5,477 bases of DNA from positions 1 through 5,477 of the forward strand of contig DGQR01000056.1 in the NCBI GenBank assembly GCA_002390825.1, written 5' to 3'. Under the pieces are notes generated by a model. It did not search any database. It was given only the letters and a program-made list of their open reading frames with translations, and had not been told where the DNA came from. The position numbers and the translations under genes are program-made. Source of the stretch: Rhodoferax sp. UBA4409. GTDB taxonomy: Bacteria > Pseudomonadota > Gammaproteobacteria > Burkholderiales > Burkholderiaceae_C. Every line of letters starts with the position of its first letter. The stretch's first letter is position 1. Of the stretch, positions 1 to 4,936 are shown one piece after another.

Positions 1-477
1 GCTGGCCGCCAGCTTGGTGTGCGCCACCTCCAGGCGCCGGCGCAGTCCGCCAATGAACGCGTACTCGGTGCTCCAGTCAAACTGGAACGCCTCGCCCAAT
101 TCAAAGGACAGGGGCACAAAGCCTGCCCCTCGGGCGCTGTGGTCCTGCGCCAGACGCCACTGCTTGGCAAAGCTGTAGACCGGCCCACGGCTGCCGCCGT
201 AGCCCATGGCGCGCAAGGCCTCGAACATGGCCTTGATGCCTCGGCGCTCGCGCTTGTTACGGTGCTGGTCGGCCTTGAGCCAGCGGGCCAAGGTGTCCTC
301 ATAAGGCGTCAGTACGCCCTGCGCCTTCACCCGCACGGGGTACTTCGGCTCCCGCATTTCGGGCTCAGACAGCCACTTGCTGGCCGTGTTGCGCGAGATC
401 CCCAGCCGCCGGCTGGCCTCCCGCACCGATACGCCATCCCTCAGCACGAGGCGGCGCAATTTACTCAATGTGCTCAC
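1..477 (-). CDS. istA: IS21-family transposase IstA, N-terminal 159 residues (runs off left edge)
   Basis: IstA is the DDE recombinase that cuts and joins IS21 ends, working with the AAA+ partner IstB. The visible 159 residues begin MSTLSKLRRLVLRDGVSVRE and contain a helix-turn-helix at about residues 16-37 (key residues V16, E20, A21, R24, G26, S28, N30, W35), followed by a basic linker (HRNKRERRGI, about residues 73-82). The start of the integrase core is seen as FQFDWSTEYAF, with D134 as the likely first catalytic aspartate. The GTG at 475-477 is chosen as start because AGGAG (plus-strand 486-490) lies 8 nt upstream; the in-frame GTG at 484-486 overlaps that ribosome site and is unlikely. 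No frameshift or stop is seen, but the second and third catalytic acids are outside the window, so integrity is unknown. Family assignment is confident. Confidence 0.9.
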   Translation of the reverse strand, partial: MSTLSKLRRLVLRDGVSVREASRRLGISRNTASKWLSEPEMREPKYPVRVKAQGVLTPYEDTLARWLKADQHRNKRERRGIKAMFEALRAMGYGGSRGPVYSFAKQWRLAQDHSARGAGFVPLSFELGEAFQFDWSTEYAFIGGLRRRLEVAHTKLAAS

Positions 478-485
478 GTTGATCA

Positions 486-490
486 CTCCT
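486..490 (-). promoter_or_regulatory. Ribosome binding site of istA
   Basis: AGGAG on the minus strand, 8 nt upstream of the GTG start of istA. It decides between two in-frame GTG codons: the one at 475-477 has correct spacing, the one at 484-486 does not. Confidence 0.7.
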
Positions 491-498
491 GACCACCT

Positions 499-515
499 TG
501 CTGAAAAATTCAGCA
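499..515 (-). other. Hairpin in the istA leader
   Basis: Perfect inverted repeat TGCTGAA-TTT-TTCAGCA (minus-strand reading) with a 3-nt loop, 7 bp stem. It lies between the IS21 end repeats and the istA ribosome site, 8 nt upstream of the AGGAG. It could influence istA expression or block read-in transcription; no function can be shown from sequence alone. A TTGACG immediately inside the inner end repeat could be a -35 element, but no good -10 is seen at the right spacing. Confidence 0.5.
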
Positions 516-530
516 GCGTAGCCGTCAACG

Positions 531-557
531 TGGCTCAATTTTCAGTGTGATCCACCC
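531..557 (-). repeat. IS21 subterminal repeat (inner transposase-binding site)
   Basis: Second, direct copy of the end repeat, separated from the outer copy by 6 bp. It carries the shared blocks ATCACA, GAAAA and GAGCCA. Multiple direct repeats of this kind at each end are a known IS21-family feature. Confidence 0.75.
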
Positions 558-563
558 CAAAAA

Positions 564-590
564 TGGCCCAGTTTTCGTTGTGATTCAACA
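564..590 (-). repeat. IS21 terminal repeat (outer transposase-binding site)
   Basis: The 27-bp outermost repeat of the element reads TGTTGAATCACA from position 590 and ends CTGGGCCA. It matches the inner copy at 531-557 at 20 of 27 positions by eye, with shared blocks ATCACA, GAAAA and GCCA. The terminal TG is typical of IS21 ends. Confidence 0.8.
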
Positions 591-921
591 CCAGGATGAC
601 CAGTGGAGCCGCATCATTGAGTTGAAGCTAGTGCCTCATCCAAACCACCCTCGTCCAGAGATAGTCCAAATGGACTATCCGATGCAAGACGGCGTCTTTA
701 CGGTCAAAGTCCGCTCAGCCAACGCGGGCTACATGCTCAGACGATGGAACGTGGACTGCTCCCCGGATCATCACCTCCAAGGTCTTGAGTACGCGCTTTG
801 GCTTCAAGATCCTTTGTCTCTCTACGGATCCTCCAACGCAACAATCGCGCCGGGTTATGAGCCTCCGAGGATCCAGCTGGTGGAGCGAAGAACTGACGGA
901 CAGGCAACTGAGGCACCTTAG
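591..921 (+). pseudogene. WYL-domain transcriptional regulator, C-terminal remnant truncated by IS21
   Basis: After the IS21 end the plus-strand frame encodes about 110 residues starting HQDDQWSRIIELKLVPHP, with the diagnostic-looking stretches EIVQMDYPMQDG, MLRRWNVDCSPDHHL, YALWLQDPLSLYG and IAPGYEPP, then a TAG at 919-921. I recognise this as the C-terminal section of WYL-domain helix-turn-helix regulators common in Burkholderiales; these sense ligands or nucleic acids and control transcription. The N-terminal DNA-binding part and most of the WYL core are missing, replaced by the IS21 end. The open frame extends upstream into the IS (GTG at 547), giving a chimeric 124-codon ORF, but no good ribosome site precedes that GTG. 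The rest of the gene may lie on the far side of the IS. The family call is from memory of conserved blocks and not from a search. Confidence 0.7.
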
Positions 922-1336
922 CCTGAGCTCGGGCGGCACTACACGTTCGATACGGACCGTGTCTTCCGCAAGGACGGCTTAATCTGGGGGCACGCAGAGC
1001 GAGAGGTGCCCCAGGCCGCCGCGGCCGTCCTCACAAGGAACAGGATGCTCCAGAGCAAGCATGGTGCGCTCTATGGCCTCCGCACCCTCGGGTGCAGCCA
1101 GGCAAGATTCGAAGCTAGGTCAAGGCGGGTCGCGAGTGACCGCAGGAGAAGCCTTCTTCTTCACTGGCAAAAACGGCGCGCGGCGACCTCGCCCTTGAAT
1201 TACATGTAACCGCTTATGTCGCAGTGAGCCTCGGAGCTCTCGCCGTACTACCTTTGCTCCCCAGTCTCTCGCCCGGCCGCCGTTTCGCGGTCATGTCGGT
1301 TTTCCGCGAAATCATCAACCGGAGCACTCAGGCAAG
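922..1336. other. 415-bp stretch with no recognisable gene
   Basis: This lies between the 3' end of the regulator remnant and the 3' end of purF, which converge on it. The plus frame of the remnant stays open after its TAG from 922 to 1209 and reads GRHYTFDTDRVFRKDGLIWG near its start, which looks protein-like. It continues as an arginine-rich string ending at TAA. I recognise no family. A potential internal start (GTG at 1006) has no clear ribosome site. The metZ gene often found downstream of purF in this group is not seen here on either strand. The stretch may be decayed coding sequence or ordinary spacer. Confidence 0.5.
1283..1311. repeat. 8-bp inverted repeat downstream of purF
   Basis: TTTCGCGG (1283-1290) and CCGCGAAA (1304-1311) are perfect complements separated by 13 nt. 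An alternative overlapping pair, CGGTT (1297-1301) and AACCG (1317-1321), shares part of the sequence. It sits 25 bp past the purF stop. No T-run follows on the minus strand, so it is not a textbook intrinsic terminator, but it could stabilise the 3' end of the purF transcript. Confidence 0.45.
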
Positions 1337-2833
1337 CTACGCGTTGGGCAGCGCCAGACGCGAGGTGTCGCCGTCGCCCTCTTCGTGCACGTCACGCCCG
1401 GCATTCAAGCGCGCAATGTCTTCCAGCGTGATGTCACCGGTTACGTACACGCCATCGAAAGGCGATGCGTCAAAACCGGTGAGCTTGGGGTTGAGCGAAC
1501 CGATGGCCTGCGTCATCGCATCCAGGTCCTGGTAGATCAATGCATCGCAGCCGATGCTCTCGCGGACCTCTTCCACCGTGCGGTTGTGCGCCACCAATTC
1601 GTCGGTTGTTGGCATGTCGATTCCGTAAACGTTCGGATATCGCACTGGAGGCGCAGCACTGGCCAGGTACACCTTTCGGGCGCCGGCGTCGCGCGCCATC
1701 TGCACGATCTCCCGGCTGGTGGTTCCGCGCACGATGGAGTCGTCCACCAGCAGCACGTTGCGGCCCTTGAACTCGCTGCCGATCACGTTGAGCTTCTGGC
1801 GCACCGATTTTTTTCGAACGCCCTGCCCCGGCATGATGAAAGTGCGGCCGACGTATCGGTTCTTCACAAAGCCTTCGCGGTACGGCAGTCCTAGCAACTG
1901 GGCCAGCTCCATGGCGCTCGGGCGAGATGTCTCTGGAATCGGAATGACCACGTCGATGTCACTCGGCCGCACGGTGGAGACCACACGCTTGGCCAGAGTC
2001 ACACCCATGTTCAGCCTGGCCTGATAGACCGAGATGCCGTCCAGCACCGAGTCGGGTCGGGCCAGATAGACGAACTCAAAAATGCAGGGGTTGTGGCTGA
2101 CCTTATCGGCGCACTGCTGAAAGTGCACCTTGCCTTCCATTTCGACAAACACCGCTTCACCGGGCAGCACGTCGCGGTCGAGCTCGAACCCGTTGCCTTC
2201 GAGTGCCACCGATTCGCTGGCGACCATCACACTGCCCTGGTCGTTGTGGCCCACACACAGCGGGCGGATGCCGAACGGATCGCGAAAGGCCAGCAGGCCG
2301 TGGCCTGCGATCATCGCTACCACTGCGTATGAACCCTTGACGCGCTGATGCACGCCGCGCACAGCGGCAAACACGTCGGCCGGCTTCAAGGTGATGCCGC
2401 GCGTGACCTTCTCCAGTTCGTGCGCCAGCACGTTGAGCAGCACTTCCGAGTCGCTCTCTGTGTTGATGTGGCGGTGGTCAGTTTGAAACAGTTCTTGCTT
2501 CAGCGCCTTCGCATTGGTCAAGTTGCCGTTGTGCACCAGCACCAGGCCGAAGGGCGCGTTCACGTAGAAGGGCTGCGCCTCTTCTTCGCTATAGGCGTTT
2601 CCCGCCGTGGGATAGCGCACCTGACCCAGTCCGCAGATGCCGGGCAGCGTACGCATGTTGCGGGTTCGAAACACGTCACGCACCATGCCCTTGGCCTTGT
2701 GCATGAAGAACTTGCGTCCCTGCTGGGTGACGATGCCGGCCGCATCCTGGCCGCGATGCTGCAGCAGCAGCAAGGCGTCGTAAATCAGTTGGTTGACTGG
2801 CGTTTTGCTGACCACACCCACGATTCCACACAT
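1337..2833 (-). CDS. purF: Amidophosphoribosyltransferase (glutamine PRPP amidotransferase)
   Basis: PurF makes 5-phosphoribosylamine from PRPP and glutamine in the cytoplasm, the committed step of de novo purine synthesis. The 498-residue product matches the usual length of the enzyme. The start MCGIVGVVSK gives Cys2 as the N-terminal nucleophile after Met removal. Glutaminase signatures follow: QVRYPTAG (71-78), HNGNLTN (101-107), TESDSE (125-130) and FRDPFGIRPLC (183-193). The phosphoribosyltransferase half has PIPETSRPSA (298-307), the flexible-loop region YVGRTFIMPGQG (327-338) and the PRPP loop LLVDDSIVRGTTS (361-373). The ATG at 2831-2833 is chosen over an in-frame TTG at 2846-2848 because it exposes the catalytic Cys and has GAGGGA 7 nt upstream. 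The gene is intact, but an IS5 element ends 33 bp upstream, so its native promoter is probably displaced. The usual cvpA neighbour is absent. Confidence 0.97.
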   Translation of the reverse strand: MCGIVGVVSKTPVNQLIYDALLLLQHRGQDAAGIVTQQGRKFFMHKAKGMVRDVFRTRNMRTLPGICGLGQVRYPTAGNAYSEEEAQPFYVNAPFGLVLVHNGNLTNAKALKQELFQTDHRHINTESDSEVLLNVLAHELEKVTRGITLKPADVFAAVRGVHQRVKGSYAVVAMIAGHGLLAFRDPFGIRPLCVGHNDQGSVMVASESVALEGNGFELDRDVLPGEAVFVEMEGKVHFQQCADKVSHNPCIFEFVYLARPDSVLDGISVYQARLNMGVTLAKRVVSTVRPSDIDVVIPIPETSRPSAMELAQLLGLPYREGFVKNRYVGRTFIMPGQGVRKKSVRQKLNVIGSEFKGRNVLLVDDSIVRGTTSREIVQMARDAGARKVYLASAAPPVRYPNVYGIDMPTTDELVAHNRTVEEVRESIGCDALIYQDLDAMTQAIGSLNPKLTGFDASPFDGVYVTGDITLEDIARLNAGRDVHEEGDGDTSRLALPNA

Positions 2834-2840
2834 GTTTCGA

Positions 2841-2846
2841 TCCCTC
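2841..2846 (-). promoter_or_regulatory. Ribosome binding site of purF
   Basis: GAGGGA on the minus strand, 7 nt before the ATG at 2831-2833. It lies between the IS5 end and the start codon, so the insertion spared translation initiation. It supports the MCG start over the upstream TTG. Confidence 0.65.
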
Positions 2847-2862
2847 AAAAAATCAAACCGTT

Positions 2863-2866
2863 CTAA
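2863..2866. repeat. Target-site duplication CTAA, left copy of IS5 element
   Basis: CTAA directly abuts the left inverted repeat and recurs at 4049-4052. It fits the YTAR target preferred by the IS5 subgroup. Because this target is so restricted, a match by chance is not very rare. Confidence 0.85.
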
Positions 2867-2881
2867 GGAAGGTCTGCATAA
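2867..2881 (+). repeat. IS5 element left inverted repeat
   Basis: GGAAGGTCTGCATAA matches the reverse complement of the right end (GGATGGTCTGCAAAA) at 13 of 15 positions, differing at positions 4 and 13. This end faces purF. Confidence 0.9.
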
Positions 2882-2906
2882 CCCTCGCCACAGAGCGAGT
2901 TGATGC

Positions 2907-2918
2907 GTGAATATTCAC
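2907..2918. repeat. 12-bp perfect palindrome GTGAATATTCAC near the IS5 left end
   Basis: A perfect palindrome in the non-coding tail of the element, 40 bp inside its left end. A weaker stem, CTCGC (2884-2888) with GCGAG (2895-2899), lies between it and the end. It could be a binding site for a dimeric protein or an internal feature of the element's end. Function unknown. Confidence 0.5.
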
Positions 2919-2974
2919 ATGATGAAACCAGCGCTGAATTTGCCGCCGATTTCTCGTTATTTTGGCGTGTTGGC

Positions 2975-2988
2975 GCCCGTTTTCGGGC
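2975..2988 (-). other. Small GC-rich hairpin downstream of the transposase
   Basis: GCCCG-AAAA-CGGGC on the minus strand, a 5-bp stem with a 4-nt loop, 11 nt past the larger hairpin. It lacks a T-run. Its tandem placement after the gene suggests a role at the transcript 3' end, which is inference. Confidence 0.4.
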
Positions 2989-2998
2989 CCTTGCCCAT

Positions 2999-3024
2999 GC
3001 TGCAGGCGCACTCATGCCTGCAGC
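2999..3024 (-). other. 9-bp hairpin enclosing the transposase stop codon
   Basis: GCTGCAGGC (minus-strand reading) pairs perfectly with GCCTGCAGC across an 8-nt loop, and the loop contains the TGA of the transposase. No T-run follows, so factor-independent termination is doubtful. It may act together with the smaller hairpin at 2975-2988 as a 3' structure that limits read-through towards purF. Confidence 0.6.
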
Positions 3025-3995
3025 CCTTGCAAAATCCGTTTGCGCACCATCCACAGGTTCGACAGCGCAAACATCACCAGCAGTTGGCTGGTGTTCTTGG
3101 CCAGACCCCGGTAACGTACCTTGCTATGACCGAACTGGCACTTGATCACGCGAAACGGATGCTCGACCTTGGCTCTGATGCTGGCCTTGAGTTTCTCCAG
3201 CTGTTCGCGCAGCGCATTGACCGGGCGTCTCTTGTCCATCGCTTTGCGCTGGCCCGGCATCATGGCAATGTGCCAGTCCACGTCAGGGTGCTGCTCCTGA
3301 ATTTCTTCACGCTTGTGAACGCCTCGATAGCCCGAGTCGGCAAAGACCATTTCTTCCTCGCCATGCAGCAGTGCATGCGCCTGCGTGATGTCATGGGCGT
3401 TGGCTGCTGTGGTCGTCACGGTGTGTACCAGGCCCGAATCGGCATCGACGCCGATATGGGCTTTCATGCCAAAGTGCCACTGATTGCCTTTCTTGGTCTG
3501 GTGCATCTCGGGGTCGCGCTCACCCTTGTCGTTCTTGGTCGAGCTGGGCGCAGCAATCAGCGTGGCATCCACCACGGTGCCGGTCTTGAGCATCAGGCCA
3601 CGCTCAATGAGCTTGGCATTCACAGTGGCCAAAATTTGCTGGCCCAGCCCGTGTTCTTCGAGCAGGTGGCGAAAGCGCAGGATCGTGCTCTCGTCGGGCA
3701 GGCGACTGATGCCAGCATCCAGGCGAGCAAACTCTTGGTACAGCGGAATGTCGTGCAGCGCCTCCTCCATGGCCGGGTCAGAGTGGCCAAAGAACTGTTG
3801 CAGCAGGTGAATGCGCAGCATCACCTCGGTGGGAAACGGCGGCCTGCCTGTCTTGCCCGCAGGCGCATGCGGCGCGATCAAGGCCAGCAGTTCAGTCCAT
3901 GGAATCACCAGATTCATCTCGTCCAGAAACTCACGCTTGCGCGTGCGCTTGGTGACCAGCTCGAATCCGCTGTGGGCAAGGCTCATTTGCTTCAT
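3012..3995 (-). CDS. IS5-family DDE transposase, intact (327 aa)
   Basis: This enzyme catalyses transposition of the surrounding element. An N-terminal IS5-type domain (about residues 45-120) contains GRPPFPTEVMLRIHLLQQFF and LPDESTILRFRHLLEEHGL. The RNase H-like core follows with TVVDATLIAAPSSTK (D143), a GNQWHFGMKAHIGVDADSG block (about 170-188), FADSGYRG (D220), and RAKVEHPFRVIKCQFG (E278). The R-3-E-6-K spacing of the IS5 family is seen (R274, E278, K285), although the usual Tyr of the YREK motif is Ala271. All three catalytic acids are present and the length is normal, so the enzyme is probably active. The first ATG is used; a second in-frame ATG lies three codons later, and neither has a strong ribosome site. 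The TGA stop lies in the loop of a 9-bp hairpin. Confidence 0.95.
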   Translation of the reverse strand: MKQMSLAHSGFELVTKRTRKREFLDEMNLVIPWTELLALIAPHAPAGKTGRPPFPTEVMLRIHLLQQFFGHSDPAMEEALHDIPLYQEFARLDAGISRLPDESTILRFRHLLEEHGLGQQILATVNAKLIERGLMLKTGTVVDATLIAAPSSTKNDKGERDPEMHQTKKGNQWHFGMKAHIGVDADSGLVHTVTTTAANAHDITQAHALLHGEEEMVFADSGYRGVHKREEIQEQHPDVDWHIAMMPGQRKAMDKRRPVNALREQLEKLKASIRAKVEHPFRVIKCQFGHSKVRYRGLAKNTSQLLVMFALSNLWMVRKRILQGLQA

Positions 3996-4033
3996 GGCTC
4001 GACTGTCTCAGATCAGGCCGTCACTGGGCTGAC

Positions 4034-4048
4034 TTTTGCAGACCATCC
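4034..4048 (-). repeat. IS5 element right inverted repeat
   Basis: Read on the minus strand this is GGATGGTCTGCAAAA, 13 of 15 identical to the left end. It lies 38 bp upstream of the transposase start codon and faces pilW. Confidence 0.9.
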
Positions 4049-4052
4049 CTAA
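4049..4052. repeat. Target-site duplication CTAA, right copy of IS5 element
   Basis: CTAA immediately outside the right inverted repeat, identical to 2863-2866. Together they mark the insertion boundaries. Confidence 0.85.
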
Positions 4053-4090
4053 GCTGCGCGCCATGTGTGACTAGGGTTTTCAGTAGCTTG

Positions 4091-4936
4091 TCAGCTGCTT
4101 TTGTTGCGCAACACCACCGTGGTTTGAAAGCTTTGTCGGGCGTGATTGCTGGTGCTTTGCTTGACGCCTTGGCAGTCCAGGTAGGTGGCTTGATCTTCTG
4201 AGGTCCACACCCGATCAGCCGATTGCATCAGCACACACACCCGCACCGCCACCACCAAGCCCCAATCGACAACCTCTGATGCTTTCACGTAGCGCACCGC
4301 GCGGGTCGGCTCAGCAGCTAGTGCCTCACCAAAACTCAGCGAGAGTTGATGCACATGATCCACCAGCGGCTGTGAACTTTGACCTGCGGCGCAATGCAGT
4401 TCGCTGCGTCCTGTGCTGAGTGTTTGCACAACATAACGGTGACGGCTCAGGTACAAACCGTCGGTGGGTATGACCGCATTGCCCAAACAGTCTGCTGGCA
4501 AGCCTGTCGATGTGGGCGAGGTGTTGTGGGCATCCGCCTCAAACACCACTTCAAGGGCCGAGGAATCCCCTTGCGTCTGACACGTCAATGGACTGGCCAG
4601 TGGCGCTGCAAAGCCTAAGTCACAAGCGAATAAAGGTGCGGCTTTGAGGCCACGCACCAAGGTGCTGGTTTGCGTCGTCGCACTCACGCCTTGCGCGGCT
4701 GAGTAGCCCGCCAGTTGCAAGTCGCGCGTGAGCAATTGCAATGCCATCTGGGCGTTGTCATTCATCTCAGCATAAGCCGCTTGCACCAGCCGGGTTTGGC
4801 TGCTGCGCCAGCCCAATTGCAAGGCAGCGGCAGCCAACCACAAACCCAACACCATGGCCACCATCAGCTCGACCAGCGAGAAACCGCGTTGCCGGCCCCT
4901 CAGGTGCAGCGCGGCTGCATGGTGCGCCCGCGTCAT
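4091..4936 (-). CDS. pilW: Type IV pilus minor pilin PilW
   Basis: PilW is a minor pilin of the inner-membrane initiation complex that primes type IV pilus assembly. The 281-residue product has a short basic leader ending RGRQRG, then FSLVELMVAMVLGLWLAAAAL. Prepilin peptidase should cut after G18, leaving F19 at +1 and the conserved Glu (E23) at +5, followed by the hydrophobic N-terminal helix. The block YAEMNDNAQMALQLLTRDLQLAGY, just after the helix, is typical of PilW-type proteins. The C-terminus (TTVVLRNKSS) looks complete. The ATG at 4934-4936 is used because it overlaps the pilV stop (ATGA), has GGAG 7 nt upstream and gives a normal leader; a longer frame reaching 5101 would only be pilV read out of frame. 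Downstream, pilX/pilY1/pilE are not found: 38 bp later the IS5 target copy begins. Confidence 0.9.
   Translation of the reverse strand: MTRAHHAAALHLRGRQRGFSLVELMVAMVLGLWLAAAALQLGWRSSQTRLVQAAYAEMNDNAQMALQLLTRDLQLAGYSAAQGVSATTQTSTLVRGLKAAPLFACDLGFAAPLASPLTCQTQGDSSALEVVFEADAHNTSPTSTGLPADCLGNAVIPTDGLYLSRHRYVVQTLSTGRSELHCAAGQSSQPLVDHVHQLSLSFGEALAAEPTRAVRYVKASEVVDWGLVVAVRVCVLMQSADRVWTSEDQATYLDCQGVKQSTSNHARQSFQTTVVLRNKSS

Larger units (their letters stand above)
1..590 (-). mobile_element. IS21-family insertion sequence, istA-proximal end (partial)
   Basis: This is the outer end of an IS21-type element; the rest, presumably the end of istA plus the helper ATPase gene istB, lies beyond the left edge. 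Evidence seen: a leftward istA-like frame (477 down to 1), a non-coding leader of about 113 bp, and an end that reads TGTTGAATCACAACG from position 590 inwards. IS21 elements characteristically begin with 5'-TG and carry several related repeats near their ends that bind the transposase; two such repeats are visible (564-590 and 531-557). The end at 590 is placed by the terminal TG (CA on the plus strand) and by the start of regulator-like coding sequence immediately after it. The target duplication cannot be checked because the other end is not in the window. Confidence 0.88.
2867..4048 (-). mobile_element. Complete IS5-family (IS5-group) insertion sequence, 1,182 bp
   Basis: A full element is bounded by imperfect inverted repeats that begin GGA(A/T)GGTCTGCA and by CTAA on both sides. 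It carries one intact DDE transposase gene on the minus strand (3012-3995). The size, the single ORF, the YTAR-type 4-bp duplication and the transposase type all fit the IS5 group of the IS5 family. It sits between pilW (ends 4091) and purF (starts 2833), in the same orientation as both. The intact gene and ends suggest a recent arrival or an active element. Confidence 0.95.

Noticed and set aside
19..492. Plus-strand 157-codon open frame at the left edge
   Set aside because: It is the antisense shadow of istA, whose minus-strand translation shows clear IS21 motifs.
2834..2848. Five-residue N-terminal extension of PurF from a TTG at 2846-2848
   Set aside because: PurF needs Cys directly after the initiator Met as nucleophile, and the ribosome site GAGGGA fits the ATG at 2831-2833 and overlaps the TTG region.
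1385..2866. Several plus-strand open frames across purF, including one of 172 codons at 2348-2866
   Set aside because: All are antisense to purF, which is intact and well conserved; none shows a domain.
591..2866. purF region as cargo of a composite transposon
   Set aside because: The flanking elements belong to different families (IS21 and IS5), so they cannot mobilise the segment as a pair.
2907..4052. A 381-codon plus-strand open frame spanning almost the entire IS5 element
   Set aside because: It lies antisense to the clearly real transposase, has no recognisable domain and no ribosome site, and long antisense frames are common in GC-rich genes.
2834..4064. If the IS5 and one CTAA are removed, an ATG at 4062-4064 would read in frame through 15 codons into PurF, suggesting a propeptide
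   Set aside because: No ribosome site precedes that ATG, a 45-nt stop-free run in frame is likely by chance, and the normal start with good spacing is present. It also does not look like a pilX start, since no prepilin motif follows.
4102..4113. 12-bp palindrome TGTTGCGCAACA at the end of pilW
   Set aside because: It lies in coding sequence for the PilW C-terminus and shows no supporting regulatory context.
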